Below, piece by piece: positions 21,094 through 33,328 of a stretch of 64,000 bases of DNA. Position numbers and translations under genes: made by a program. Source of the stretch: Protoeuglena noctilucae (taxonomy: Eukaryota; Chlorophyta; Pedinophyceae; Marsupiomonadales; Marsupiomonadaceae); assembly GCA_958009085.1 (NCBI GenBank), contig OY253669.1:434001-498000 (forward strand), written 5' to 3'. The notes under the pieces are model-generated. The model did no database searches and was not told the DNA's origin. It saw nothing but the letters and a program-made list of their open reading frames with translations. Position 1 is the stretch's first letter, and each line of letters opens with the position of its first letter.

Positions 21094-22416
21094 AGGGGAC
21101 GTGGAGTTGCTGGGGTTCAACACTGCATGCTACCAATGGGGGACGCGGCTGCCAAGGGGGGAGCAGTCCATGTCTACACGGCCGTCGACGGGGCTTGCTC
21201 CTGGGGGCTCGCTGGGTTAAAGCTCGCTCTTGCCCTATAGGGGTGAGAAGGGCGGAGATGGACATCGTCACGGTCGCTTCTTCCTGCCATTGAAGCGAGC
21301 GTGGCACAAGCTTGAGCGGATGTTGCCGGCGTTGCAAGCACGGAAGGTGCCAGCAAGCAAGAGACAGCGGCGGCGGGGTCGTCACCGTCTGGCTCTTGAT
21401 GAAGGTCGTGAACGAGGCCACGTCACGCGCGCCGCTGTAGCGAGCCACCTCCGCGCCGTTGGCGAAGAACTGCGGAGGGCCGGGGAGCACCGCTGAAGTG
21501 GGCGCTCAGTGGTGCTCTGCCGCCATCTGCCCATTGAGATAGCACCCTCTTTGGCCCCCGGCACACCTTCAGCGTCGGGTAGCCCGTGATACCGTAGGAG
21601 CTGCACGTGTTGCGGTACTTGTCGCAGTCGATCTGGGCGATTGCCACGGTGGGGTCGTTCTGCGTGCGGCCGGTTTCGTTGCGGTCTTCTCCTACCCGGC
21701 CGCCGCGGATGACGCGACGATGGCAGGCGCCTACAGCCGATCACGCGCGCAGCAGCCCATGCGTGCACCTCCCCCGGCATCTCCATCCCTACTCGCCTGG
21801 TACTGCTGGCCCAGGGAGCCCCACGCGGGCGCCATGGCCTTGCAGTGCCCGCACCACGAGGCGTAGAACTGTCAGGCGGGATGGAGGAGGGAGGCTTGGA
21901 AGGTGGCGAGCAGGTCACAGGCAGTTACAACGACAGGGACGTGGAGTTCTGCCGGCGCCGCGTCAGCGGGGCAGATCGGGGGCCGACCCGCGGTCGCCCG
22001 AATCACAGGAAGGCGCCGCGATGCTGCTCGAGCGCGGGGAGCTGCCGGTCGATCGGCCAGGGCTGGGCATCTCTCAGAGAAAGCCCCACCTTCGTGAAGA
22101 CGTAAGGGTTCGACTTGAGGAAGTCGGAGATGGTCGAATCCGTCAAATCCTCGACGCCGGCATGGCTGAACATGCCGTTGGCGCCGGCGGGGACCGAGAC
22201 GTACAGCAGGGTCCCCAAAACGGCGAAGAAGGCGACGACCATACCCGCGATCATGGCGAGCTCCTTGTCGACCATCACGCGAAGCGCGTTCCAGCTTCTG
22301 CGCGGGGCGTCGGGGCCGGGGAGCGTGAGACCCGGGACGGAGTTTCTGGCACGGTGGGCAAGCGCCTCGTCCGGGCCGGCGACGCCTGCATGGACGGCAG
22401 AGTCGGACGCACCCAT
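21059..22416 (-). CDS. Membrane-anchored thioredoxin/PDI-family protein
   Basis: Single thioredoxin domain behind one transmembrane helix. The exon starting at ATG 22416 encodes [20 protein letters not shown] and then [20 protein letters not shown]. It splices to the active-site exon, [16 protein letters not shown] (about 21820-21870). The remaining domain follows as [29 protein letters not shown] with the cis-proline, and [16 protein letters not shown]. The CGHC motif predicts oxidoreductase activity, probably in the ER lumen as for TMX-type proteins, although a thylakoid location is not excluded. The intron after the active-site exon starts with GC (21796). The C-terminal end is uncertain: the open frame continues to 21059 and would overlap MBF1's last exon. 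Its start lies only about 120 bases from the sigma-factor start. Confidence 0.75.
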
Positions 22417-22539
22417 CAGCAACTCGATACCCGCACTGCTCGTCTCGCGCGCGTAGGATTTTTGCTCGGAAGCAAATCGCGGGTGCCCTCCCCTCGCCCG
22501 CCCCGCGTGGATTGCGCTTGCATCGAAATCGCGGTGCCG

Positions 22540-24782
22540 ATGAGCCGCGTGGACGTGGCTTCCCCCGCCTCGTGCTCGGCGCGGTGCGCGGGAGCGGTGG
22601 GGACGGTGGTTTCCAGGCGCCTGTGCTCCGTGCGCTCGCTCCTTCATAGCGGAGCGTCCCGGGACGTGGCCGCGGGCGGGGTCTCGCGCCGGCGCGCCTC
22701 GGCGCAGGTCCACGTCCTGAGCGTGGCCGAGTCGCCCCGCGCGCCCGCATCGCGGCCCGTGGAAGGCCTGGCCGCTGAAATCCGTTATGGCCAGCTGCCC
22801 TGGATGTCCCGGAGCGACGCCGTGCCGTCAGGTGAGGGACCGGATGTCGAGCCTGAATCTCGGCCCCCGGGAGCCGGCCAGGGGAGATTCCGGGGGGTAC
22901 GGCGCTCGGGAGTCCCCACGTTGATCGTAAACGCCCCCCGCGCGACGTCGCGACCCGCCTGACGGGCCGCGCGATCCAACCGCAGGGCAAGAGCTCCAGG
23001 CCGGGGGCGCCGACGCGCGGGCCTCGCTGGAGCGCACGTGGCGGATGCAGGAGGTGCAGACGCCCGGGGTGCGGCCGGGGAGCCGGAGATCGGAGAGGCT
23101 GCGCCCGCGGGAGGCCGCGAAGCCCCTCGTGGACAGGTAGGGATGCGTGCTTTCGTCCCGCCCCGCCGCGGCCGCGCCCGGAACCGCTCTCGCCATGCAG
23201 CGGATGGTTAGCCTTGAGCCGCGCAGCGGCACCGTCCCCGAACCTGCCGAGGCGCCCCGCACGGCGGGGGGGCCCATGTCTCGCACGCACGAGCGAGGCA
23301 ACGCGCCGCTCCTCGCCCCACGCCTCCGCAGGCCGCCCCGGCGCCAGGCCCGTTCGTCTCCTGCGAGCGCGCTGAGGTCCCTGGACCTTCAGGGCTACCT
23401 CCGAGAGACGGCCGTTCCCCTCCCGGAGGGCCTGGGCAACGCGGTGACGCCGGACATGGAGTACCTCATCGACCGGAGGCTTGTGCTGGAGGAGGGGCGG
23501 TTCGCGGCCAAGGCGCTGCGCGGGGGTTCGCGGTCGGAGGGGGCCCGGGCCCCGGCGAGCCCACGGGACTCGATGACCATGTTCATGGCGACGCTGGGGA
23601 CCAACCCTCTGCTGACGCGGGAGCACGAGGGGCGCTTGATGGCCATGGTCAGCCGATGGCACGAGCTCCAGCGGAAGGCGCGGGAGCTGCAGGCGGCGCT
23701 GGGGCGGGAGCCGACCCGGGCCGAGTGGGCGGCTGCGGCGGGGCTGGGGCCGCTCGAGCTGGCGCAGCAGGAATGGTGCGGGCAGGAGGCGCGGATGCTC
23801 ATGGCGCAGTACAACATGCGCCTGGTGCTCCACATCGCCAAGCGGTACGTGAACCGGGGCGTGGAGCTCCCGGACCTGGTGGCCGAGGGCATGGAGGGCC
23901 TCCTGCGCGCGGTGGACAAGTTCGACCACCGCCGGGGCGTCAAGTTCAGCACCTACTCCCACTGGTGGGTCCGCCAGGCCATCACGCGGGCCATCACGAA
24001 CCAGTCGCGCGTCGTGCGCCTGCCCGTCCATGTCTGGGACCTGGCCCACAAGATCCTACGCGTCGAGCAAGAGATCACGGTGAGGCGCTGCGCCCGGGCA
24101 GCGCGACCTGGTGGGCGCCGCACGCGCAAGCCGCGCCCTGACCCGCCGTGCTCTCCTGCTGCAGGCGGCCCGGGGCCTCGAGGGGCGCCCGTTGCCCGAG
24201 GAGGTGGCGGAGGCGATGGGCCTGCCCGTGGAGCGCGTGTCGCAAGTCCTCAAGCTGGCGCGCGTGCCCAAGTCGCTGGACGGCCCCGCCTACACGGAGA
24301 GCCGGATTAAGAAGACGGAGGACGACGTGAGCGCTCTCGTCGACACCATCGCCGTGTACCCGGAGGACCCGGCGGTGCAGGAGGCCAAGGATGAGATCAT
24401 CCGGCAGGACGTAAACGCCCTGGTGAGGCTCAGGGGGCTCTGCTCGTGTCCTGTCGGGGGGCGGTGGCAGCTGGCAGCGGCTCTGGTGGCAATTATGGCT
24501 TTTGCAGGGCCTGGTGGGAGGCGCATCTGACGTTGCGCCGCTCCCCTTCGTTTGCAGCTGTCGACGCTCCCGCCCCGGGAGCGCAACATCATCCGGATGC
24601 GCTATGGCCTCGCTCGGGAGGACGGCCGGGTCATGAACCTCAGCGACATTGGGGCCACGTACGGCCTGACGCGGGAGCGCATCCGGCAGATTGAGGAGAA
24701 GGCCCTCCGCAAGCTGAAGCGCCCCTCGAGCCGCCGCATCCTCCGCTCGCACCTCTACACGGTCGCAGACGCGTCCGACTAA
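22540..24782 (+). CDS. SIG: Plastid RNA polymerase sigma factor (sigma-70 family)
   Basis: Nuclear-encoded sigma subunit that directs the plastid-encoded RNA polymerase to -10/-35 promoters. The N-terminus from ATG 22540 is Ser/Arg/Ala-rich, as expected of a transit peptide. Region 1.2 shows [17 protein letters not shown]. Region 2 shows [38 protein letters not shown] and [17 protein letters not shown], the last being the -10 recognition helix. Region 3 follows ([20 protein letters not shown]), then region 4 ([20 protein letters not shown] and [20 protein letters not shown]). TAA is at 24780-24782. Introns fall at about 24079-24165 and 24423-24557. The first two 5' exons (to 22831 and 22988-23139) are my reading and less sure. 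Chlamydomonas has a single such factor; whether this genome does is unknown. Confidence 0.93.
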
Positions 24783-24925
24783 GAGCACTTGCCATGCCAC
24801 GTTTGGATGGCCTGCCAGTCAGCCATCGCCGCGCTGTGTTGCCCGCTTTTTTGTCTACGGCCGGTTTTCCTGGACGGCCGCACAATCAGTCAAACTCATT
24901 CCTACATTGAACGGTGACATTGCCT

Positions 24926-25997
24926 CTATCCCAGCGGCCCCAGCCCCAGCCGATTCTCACACTCGACCTTGACGACGCGTAACCCCTCCTCGTCAAGCTC
25001 CCTGCAAACCACAGGGCAGGCTCAGAGCAGGTCGTGGGTGCCTCAGACGCGCGCCTCGGGAAGCGATCAGATTGGCCAGACCCAGGGTGAGATCCACGGC
25101 ATCACCCAAGCACCCGTTGCGCACCTCAGGAGCGCCATGACGGCGTACAAAACGTTCATGCTGCCCGTCGTCGCGCCATCGACCCCCTCCTCTGCTGGTG
25201 TGCCATTCACGGTGCGGGATTTGCTCGGCGCAAGGCCGCTGACCCCTGCCGCCACAGGGCTGACTTGGCTCGCTGCAGGCGGGGCCAACGCGAGACATGA
25301 CACCCGCGCCACGCCCAGGCTCGCGCAACGCCAATGGCACAAACAGCACCCACCTGACCGCCGGGCCGGGCCATTGACCGCCACCGCCACATCCTGGCCG
25401 TCGAGCTTGACTAGGCTGGGGAGGCTCGCGAGGACCTGCTCCCGGTAGTTGGGGTGGCTCGCGCAGGGGTTGTCCGTGAGCCAGAGGACCTTGAGCTGCG
25501 GCAGGTGTTGCAGGTGGCGAATCTCGGCGAGGTCGGCTAGGGCGTTCTTGCGGAGATAGAGCTCCCGCAGCATCGTGCATCCGGTGAAGTCACGCAGCGA
25601 GGAGATGCTGTTGACCGACAGGGACAGCACCTCCACGTTTGGTAGCCTGCGCAGAGGGCGGACAATTCAATCTTATATCAACTCAACTGGCATTGCAAGC
25701 AGCAGCTGCCCCGAGGGCTGTGACCTTGCTCCAGGCTGGAGCACGTCTCTGGAAGGCTCCGGGCGCTTCACAGCGTCACTTGCCTCCGCAAAATCGAGAC
25801 ATCTTCAATGGAGTACCCGCATATGTTGAGCTTGAGCACCTCCTCCAGAGACTTGACCCCTGCGAGTGCCGGCAGCTGCTCCTCTCAGCCCCCCGTGGCA
25901 TGGAGGGAACCACGGCGGAAAACTGTCCGGGTCAGCATCATGGACGTGCCGGCTCACCGGTCTTGGCGAGGATGAGCTCCTCGGTGAGGCTGGCCAT
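24926..25997 (-). CDS. CFAP410: Cilia- and flagella-associated protein 410 (C21orf2-type LRR protein)
   Basis: Small leucine-rich-repeat protein; the human homologue acts with NEK1 in ciliogenesis and DNA damage response. Start ATG at 25997 gives MASLTEELILAKTG. The next exons give GVKSLEEVLKLNICGYSIED, then LPNVEVLSLSVNSISSL, CTMLRELYLRKNALADL and LPQLKVLWLTDNPC, followed by the LRR cap YREQVLASLPSLVKLDGQD. The C-terminal helix is rebuilt by joining MNVLYAVMALLR to ELDEEGLRVVKVECENRLG, the typical family ending. TAG is at 24926-24928. The intron at 25783 starts with GC. The match over the LRR and the tail is close, and the order of segments is that of the family. Confidence 0.87.
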
Positions 25998-26902
25998 GGC
26001 GCCAGCCCCCCCTGGACGTCCTGCGGGCTCTGATGGGACCCGGAACGCCAAGAGCTCCCTCCTTGCCCGACTACCACGGCAACAGCGAGCCTGCTGGGAG
26101 CGGAGAGCTTTCCCTGCGAGCCAACGACCAACTGAGCCGAGCACAGCCAATGTCAAAACGCTAGGCCCCACCACCGACACATCTGACGCGATACCGCGCT
26201 TGCCTGGCCGCCAACTCGTCCCGGTCAAGCCCGTCACGTTTCGGGCGTCAGGAAACTCGCCTGTGATTTGCTGGCTTCCCCTCCGCGGCGCTGCAGCCGT
26301 GCAGAACGCACGTTCGTGTGGATGCGGCCGCCCTCGGCGCCTGACGCATTGCGGGACAGCTGGGTTTGGGTGGGAAATGGCGTGGTTTATGCCCCAGGTG
26401 AGGTTTGGGGTGTTACAAGCACTTCAGAGGTAGTCACAGATGGGGGTCGGTCGTGTCGGATGGCGGCAGGGGCAGCTGGCTCCGCTGGGGCCCCTGCGGC
26501 AAGCATATGCGGCTCGCCCGAGCTCCCGGCCGGGTCCGATACCGCTCTGCTTGACGTGCCGCGCAATATAATGGCTGACCTAACGCAGGCTTGATTGCAT
26601 CCGGCCCGTATGTCCCGCCTGCGCCCCTCTGCCCGGTGGCCATGCTTCCGACCTGCACGCGGCCCGAGCGCCGAGATGCCTGGATGCCCTTCGTTTCCGG
26701 GGGTCCGCACGCACCTTTTCCCAAAGCAGCAGCTCCGTGGTCGCGCCCGCCTCACTGGGGGCGAGTCCCCTCCGCTGCCTCGTACCTGGCCGTCCCATGG
26801 CGCTGCTCCGACCCCGCCCGCACGGGCCGCCGCGATTCCTCGTCGCATCGCGCGCTCCCTGAACTGATTCTCTGTTGATTCTGCACCGCCTCGCGCCCGC
26901 AG

Positions 26903-28480
26903 CTCAAGACCGACCTCTCCCCAGCGGGCAGGGGCGGCCATGTCATGGTGTCTCTGGGGACTAAGGTCGTGCTCTACGGCGGCGCGGACCGGGCCCCGAC
27001 GCCATTCGAGGGTGCGCGCCCGCACGCCTCGCCGCCGCGTGCGCCAAGAGCCCCCGGGACGCTCCCACCCCTGCATTCGCTCGCTGCGTCGGCGTTGGAG
27101 TCCCGATGGGCGCGGCCCGCCGTCCCCGCAGACCTCTGGGTGCTGGACACGGAAGCCGACATCTACGCGTGGACCAAGATTACCCCAGAGCCGTCGGAGA
27201 TCGATCCTCTGCCCCGGGGGGGCGCCACGATGACGGTGGTGCAGGGCCGCATATGGATGTTCGGGGGCCAGGACCCTTTGTCAGGAATATCGTTCGCGGA
27301 CTTCGTGGTGTTGGACCCCTCCACGTGGTCCTGGAGCCGGCCGCAGATGCGCGGGGAGCCCCCACCGTCCCGGCACTCGCATGTGGCCGGGGTGTGCCGC
27401 GACCGCCTGGTGGTCGTGTACGGGGGCGCGGGGACGATGGGGACGCTGGGGGACGTGTGGCTCTTCGACACGGAGGCGCTGGTGTGGAGCCGGCCCTCCA
27501 TCTCCGGGCCGACCCCGCCGGCGCGTGAGATGGCGGCCGGGTGCATGCTGGCGGGGGACCGCCTCTTCGTGCACGGGGGTCGCGGGGCGCAGGGGCAGGT
27601 GCTCTCCGACGTGGCCATCCTGGACCTGGAGCAGATGCGGTGGGTCGTGCTGCAGCTCACGCCCTACCCCCGGTGCGCCCACACGGTGGTGGCGCTCCAG
27701 GTGGTGTACGGGGACGAGGAGGAGCAGCAGGCGGAGAACGGGTCGCATTCGCGGAGTCAGGACAGGAGCCACGAGACGGGGTGAGGGCTGGGCAGGCGGG
27801 GCTGTGGAGGCACCGCAGCGTCGCACCCCCGGGGGCGCAACAGCTCCGGGCTTCTGCGGCGCACCGCAGCCAGCGCCTTCGGCTGCTCCCGCAGGCACGC
27901 GGAGCCCTCCGGGCGGCTCGAGACGCAGGGCAGCAACCGTTTCATGCATGGGGCGGCGTCCCACCGCTCGTCGCGCGTGAGCGCCGCGAGCCGGCTGCTG
28001 GCAAGCGAGGACATGACGCCGCCCTTGGACATGGGAGAGGGCGTGGTGCTGTTCGGGGGCTTTACGGGGGAGGAGGTCACGGGAGATGTGGTGGAGATGG
28101 ACCCTGACTCGTTCCTGAGCGAGACGGCGCACTCCACCGCGGGGTTCCATACGCCGCTGGGAACCCAGCACGCGCTCAAGCAGCCCGCGCCGCGATTTGC
28201 GCACGCCTGCGTTGCCGTGTCGGACCCAGGTGACTTGAGGGCGGGCGCGGGGCGGGCGCGGTGGGGATGCAGTGGGGGGTAATATTGCGTGGCATGGCGC
28301 GAGCGGGAGCGTTTCTCAATTCCCGCAGCGTCGCCGGGGACTATGATGGTGGCATTTGGGGGGGTGAATGCCAAGGACGACCTGCGGGACGTGTGCGTGT
28401 GGCGGTACTCGTGGCCGGAGGACGAGAACGAGCACCACGACGCCGTTGACGCGGCTGCGACGCTGCTCAATCTCTTGTGA
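26903..28480 (+). CDS. Kelch-repeat protein (5' exon unresolved)
   Basis: Beta-propeller protein with at least five kelch motifs. Seen are GGHVMVSLGTKVVLYGG, RGGATMTVVQGRIWMFGGQ, SRHSHVAGVCRDRLVVVYGG, AAGCMLAGDRLFVHGGRG, MGEGVVLFGGFTGEE and, in the last exon, GTMMVAFGGVNAKDDL. The double-Gly and Trp spacing (WSWSRPQMRGEPPPSR) is characteristic. It ends with TGA at 28478-28480. The first secure exon begins at 26903 after CGCCCGCAG. The start codon must be upstream; MRPPSAPDALRDSWVW (26319-26395), followed by a GTGAGG donor, is one candidate. The function of kelch propellers is protein binding and cannot be narrowed here. A long loop (about 27000-27120) separates the first two blades. Confidence 0.8.
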
Positions 28481-28725
28481 CGAACCTTGCCTCTCGCGCT
28501 GGGCCCTGGCATTGGGATGTCAGTCACTGGCGAGGTTATCAGAGTCAGGCAGCGCGTCTTTTGAACAGACGGCGACAACTTTGTGACACTCGATCTGCTC
28601 GCGTGCAGCTGCTGCATCGGCCGCGCTTGATTCGCGCGCCTGGCCGCACGGTGGGGTCGCCTGAGCTGCAGACGGGCAGGGGCGGGTCGGGGTGGCTCTG
28701 CGGCCTTAGCTGAGCTGTCGCGACC

Positions 28726-31700
28726 ATGTTGAGAGCAAGAAGGCCCGTCCTGCGCGCTTTGGAGGCCATCCGTGGCGCCGGTGAGGGCGTTCCATCGCTT
28801 CATGCGTTGTACTGGGGTGTGCCGGCATCCGCCGTTCCCGCGCGCGGATCTCCGATGCGCTTGCTCCGGTGCATCCGCGATGCACGCTTCTGGCTCGAGC
28901 GATCCTGCGGCCTCGCAGCGGCGCTGTCCGCCGCGCAGGACGCCCAGGGCAGCCATTTGCGGTTCAAGGGGGCCGTGCGTCCCGAATCCGGCAGATGTGC
29001 GACCCCTCTTGGGCCCGCTGCTGTCGTTGCAGAGAAAGTTGCGTGGCGGTGCCGCGGGGACGCGAGCGGGGATTTTGGATGGGCGGTCCTGGCGATCCGC
29101 GGCGGCCACTGCTGCTTCTCAGGTGCGCGCGCCGCGGCTCGTGCGCCCGAGTCGTCGCCCCTGCATGCTTCGCGCCCCTGAACTCGCCGACGGCCCGCGC
29201 GGTCCGCTGCAGCGTCTGCGGCCACGCGCCCCGCCACGGAGGACGAGCGCCGCGCGATGGAGCACGTCCGAAACATCGGCATTTCGGCGCATATTGATTC
29301 GGGCAAGACGACGCTGACGGAGCGCATCCTGTTCTACACGGGCCGTATTGACAGCGTGCACGAGGTCAAGGGCAAGGACGGCGTGGGTGCGAAGATGGAC
29401 TCCATGGACCTAGAAAGGGAGAAGGGCATCACCATCCAGTCCGCCGCGACCTACTGCACGTGGAAGGAGAACCACATCAACATCATCGGTGCGCCGGCAG
29501 CGGACCCGGCCCAAGGCTGGGGCCAGTGGCACGCTGCCCCTTGAGCTTGGCCAATCCACCGCAACGCACGGCCCGGTATTTTTCGTTTCCGCAGACACCC
29601 CGGGCCACGTGGATTTCACGATCGAGGTGGAGCGTGCGCTGCGGGTGCTGGACGGGGCCATCTTGGTGCTTTGCTCGGTGGGCGGGGTGCAGTCGCAGAC
29701 CATCACGGTCGACCGGCAGATGCGAAGGTACAACGTCCCTCGCCTGTGCTTCATCAACAAGTGCGACCGCGTGGGGGCCAATCCGTGGAAGGTCATCGCC
29801 CAGATGCGGGACAAGCTCAGGTGACCTGAGGGCGTGAGCAGGGTGCATGCCACGGACATCTCTCGGCGCACTGCCGGAGGGCATTCCTTTACCTACGAAG
29901 AAAGCGAGGGGCTGGGTATGCTGTAGCAGGGATTGCCTGGCGGGTAGGTTGAAGCAAGGGTCACTTTGCCTTCGTTGTGAGTGCAGGCTGAATGCGGCGG
30001 CCATTCAGGTTCCGCTGGGGCTGGAGGAGCGGCACATGGGGGTGATGGACTTGATCCGCAACAAGGCGTTCGAGTTTGACGGGCCCAACGGCGTCATCAT
30101 CAAGGAGGTGCCCCTGAGCGCGGTGCCAGAACACGTGATCAAGCTGGCGGCAGAGAAGCGACAAGAGCTCATCGAGAAGGTGAGGACGCTGGGAGGTGAT
30201 GGGGCGCTTATGTGCTGAGTGCATGCGAACCCGGAGAACACCCAGCATAACCCCACGCACCCCACGCACCCTACGCGCCCCACGCACCTCACGCACCCCA
30301 CGCCCGCCAGCTCACGCAAACATGCCGGGCGTGGCATCCGTCGCAGGTCGGGGAGGCCGACGAGGGCATCATGGAGAAGTATCTCCTGGAGGAGGAGGTA
30401 TCTGCGGAGGAGCTGCTGGCCGCCATCCGCCGCGCGACGCTCGCCCGGACCTTCGCGCCCGTGCTCATGGGGTCGGCGTACAAGAACCGCGGCGTGCAGC
30501 TGCTGCTGGACGCGGTGGGGGACTTCCTGCCGAATCCCCTCGAGGTTCAGAACGTGGCTCTGGATGCTGCGGCGGGGGAGGAGCGCGTGGTGCTTTCGGG
30601 GTCGCCGTCGGCCCCGCTGGTGGCCTACGCATTCAAACTGGAGGAGGGGCGGTTCGGGCAGCTCACGTACATCCGGATGTACTCGGGGACGATGCGGAAG
30701 GGCGACACGATCCTCAACACGTCGACCAACAAGCGCGTGCGGGTGTCTCGGCTGGTGCGCATGCACGCGAACGAGCTCGAGGACGTGGACAGCGCCCAGT
30801 CGGGCGACATCGTGGCGCTGTTCGGGGTCGAGTGCGCCTCGGGCGACACCTTTACGGACGGCTCCGTCCGGCTCACCATGACGTCGCTGCATGTGCCCGA
30901 GCCCGTCATGCGCCTGGCGGTGGCGCCGACCAAGAAGGACAACATCCAGAACTTCTCCAGGGCGCTGACGAGGTTCCAGAAGGAGGACCCGACGTTCCGG
31001 GTGGAGAACGACGACGAGACGGGTGAGGGGTGGGGACGATGGGGCGGTTGAGGGGTGGGGACGAGGTGAGGGGCAGTGATGATGGGACGGGTGAGGGGCA
31101 TGGGGCATGGCTTGGAGGGTCGATACAGGAGGGCCAAATGGGACATTGCTGGGCTGAGAGGAGGCTATAAACAAAGAGAGTGAGAGGAACACGTGTCAAT
31201 GTGCATTGGCTCTGCTTCGACCGCAGGTCAGATGCTCATTTCCGGCATGGGCGAGCTGCACTTGGAGATTTACCTGGAACGCATGAAATGCGAGTACGGG
31301 GTGGAGGTGGAGACGGGCAAGCCCCGCGTCAACTTCCGCGAGACCATCACGAAGCGGAGCAAGTTCGACTACATCCACAAGAAGCAGACGGGAGGCCAGG
31401 GGCAGGTGAGGTGGCGCTGGTGGCGAGGGTGGTTGTGCGACGGTGCACGCTTGTGCAGGCTAGGCCGGTGGGGTTGTGCTAGCAAGGCCAGCATCTGCGG
31501 AGAGGGCATCACAATGGGCTGGCATAAGATTGGCTAGGAAGCGCTTCTAGTGACACTGAGGTCCGTGGCTGGGCCTCCTACCTCCACTGCCTCGCCCTAC
31601 CCTCGCAGTACGGTCGCGTGATGGGGTACATCGAGCCGGTGGAGGAGGGCGGCCCGACGTTTGAGTTCGCCAACGAGATGGTCGGCAACAACATCCCGCC

Positions 31701-32631
31701 CAACTTCATCCCCGCGATTGAGAAGGGCTTCCAAGAGGCCTGCCAGGCGGGGGCGCTGATCGGGCACCCCGTGGAGCGCGTGCGGGTGGTGCTGCAGGAC
31801 GGTGCGGCACATCTGGTGGACTCGTCCGAGCTCGCGTTCAAGCTCGCGGCCACGGGGGCCTTCCGCCAGGCGTTCGAGGGGGCCATGCCGGGCGTGCTCG
31901 AGCCCATCATGGCCGTCGAGGTCCGCGTGCCGGTGGAGTTCCAGGGGCAGGTCGTGAGCGGTGAGCAGCGTGTGCAGGGGGGGTGGGTGTGGTGAAAAGT
32001 GAGAAGGGGTGGTGGTGTGGTGACAGGTGAGCAGGGGTGGTGTGGTGTGGTGACAGGTGAGCAGGGGTGGTGGGTGTGGTGAGAAGAGAGTGGTGAGCAT
32101 AGCACTTGGTCTTTGCCGTGCCCAGGTCCGACTGGGGGAGCCCCCCTATCGCCCCTTTACACCTAACACGACACCATGCCCGCAGACATGTCGCGTCGCC
32201 GTGGGACGGTGGTGAATTCGACGCAAGAAGCCGACGATGCGGTTCTGATGGTCCACGCGCCCCTGAACGAGATGTTCGGGTACTCGACGGCGCTTCGGAG
32301 CATGACGCAGGCGCGTGGGGGGGTTGGGGTGGCGGGGTGGCACGGTGGCGGTAGCTAGCAGAACGAGGGGCATGCCGGGACTGGCTGTGACAAGCCACCC
32401 CGTGGTTTCCAATTACCCATTGTGTTCCCTGCCAACACACGCCTGCGTCTCGCTTGATGTTCGTTCAACCCCTCAACCCCTCACCGTGACCCTCGGCTGG
32501 TCCCCTCGCTGCAGGGCAAGGGGGAGTTTGCGATGGAGTACTTACGGCACGACCAGGTGCCACGGGAAGTCCAGGCGCAGCTGGTGGCGGAGGAGGCGGG
32601 GAAGCAGGCACAGGCCAGCCGCGCCCCATGA
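28726..32631 (+). CDS. GFM1: Mitochondrial translation elongation factor G1
   Basis: GTPase that translocates tRNAs and mRNA on mitochondrial ribosomes. The ATG at 28726 begins an Arg/Ala-rich likely presequence ([19 protein letters not shown]). The exact 5' exon chain is unclear until the exon starting near 29207. G-domain motifs are [19 protein letters not shown] (P-loop), [11 protein letters not shown]-type switch I as [33 protein letters not shown] and NKCDRVGA. Domains II to V follow, including [36 protein letters not shown] and [15 protein letters not shown]. The last splice joins MTQ to [12 protein letters not shown] across a GC-AG intron (donor at 32311), fixed by the conserved sequence. 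TGA is at 32629-32631. The match is to the mitochondrial EF-G1 group rather than chloroplast EF-G. Confidence 0.92.
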
Positions 32632-32890
32632 AAGGTAGCTTCATCACTGCTCCATGGATGTCCACCCCTGCTGATGGTAGCCTATTGCTGCCGGACCGAG
32701 TAACCCAACCCTTGCGCTGAGCTGTCGAAACGGCACACACTTCAACGGCACACCAACCCACACGTCCACCACGCATACAGCGCTGCAGCCTCGGCCGCAA
32801 TGCGACCCTGCCGACGGCACCCGTCGCCACCACGTGTCGCCACCACGCTGCTCTTGCACGGCGGCCCCGCCCGTTGCACCTCCTGCCGCC

Positions 32891-33328
32891 TCACTGCTCC
32901 TTCTTAGCCTTGATGGTCTCGCTCACGGTCGACACCTTGGAGAGGGAGTCCAGGCCCGCATACCGCTTCTTGAACTTGTTCACCGCACCCTCGTCCACCA
33001 CGATGGCGGACGTGACGCCCTGGTAGAAGGGGTGGTTCCCCGACCACAACTCCACGTAGTACTCCTTCTTCGTGCCCCCGACGGTCAGCACCTGCTCCCT
33101 GCGTGGCAGGAAAGCGGACGGCGCAGTGTGCGTGCCCCGGGCGGGTGGCGCAGGGCGGAGGGGCGGCCCGCAACGGTCGCAGATGCGGGAGAGGATGGCT
33201 GGCGATATGTCACGCGTGCCGCACCCGTTGCAGTAGACCGGCGCCTCCTCGAAGAACTCGGGATGGATGCCCGGCCTCATCATCGTCCTCCGCGCCCCGT
33301 TCGAGACCTGCAGGCGCGTCGGCGGCAC
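32891..33328 (-). CDS. RPL31: Plastid 50S ribosomal protein bL31
   Basis: Large-subunit ribosomal protein of bacterial type, here nuclear-encoded and presumably plastid-targeted. The exon joint removes an intron so that IHPEFFEEAPVYCNG continues as EQVLTVGGTKKEYYVELWSG. This is followed by NHPFYQGVTSAIVVDEGAVN and KFKKRYAGLDSLSKVS, a good match to bL31c. The stop is at 32891-32893. The first core exon begins after CGCCTGCAG near 33311. The transit-peptide exon must lie upstream, and MRAVACASAQPAARVVKV (near 33800) is a possible but unproven source. Convergent with EF-G. Confidence 0.9.
   Translation of the reverse strand: MPPTRLQVSNGARRTMMRPGIHPEFFEEAPVYCNGCGTRDISPAILSRICDRCGPPLRPAPPARGTHTAPSAFLPRREQVLTVGGTKKEYYVELWSGNHPFYQGVTSAIVVDEGAVNKFKKRYAGLDSLSKVSTVSETIKAKKEQ

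Noticed and set aside
21872-24049. 725-codon open frame on the minus strand
   Set aside because: It is antisense to the plastid sigma factor, and the His/Arg/Pro-rich translation is a shadow of the sigma codons. Only the short active-site exon of the PDI lies in this frame.
31960-32100. Repeat array GGTGAGCAGGGGTGGTGTGGT after an EF-G exon
   Set aside because: It resembles the exon-border copies, but it is a low-complexity GT/G-rich array with no clear coding part, so I did not count it as one.
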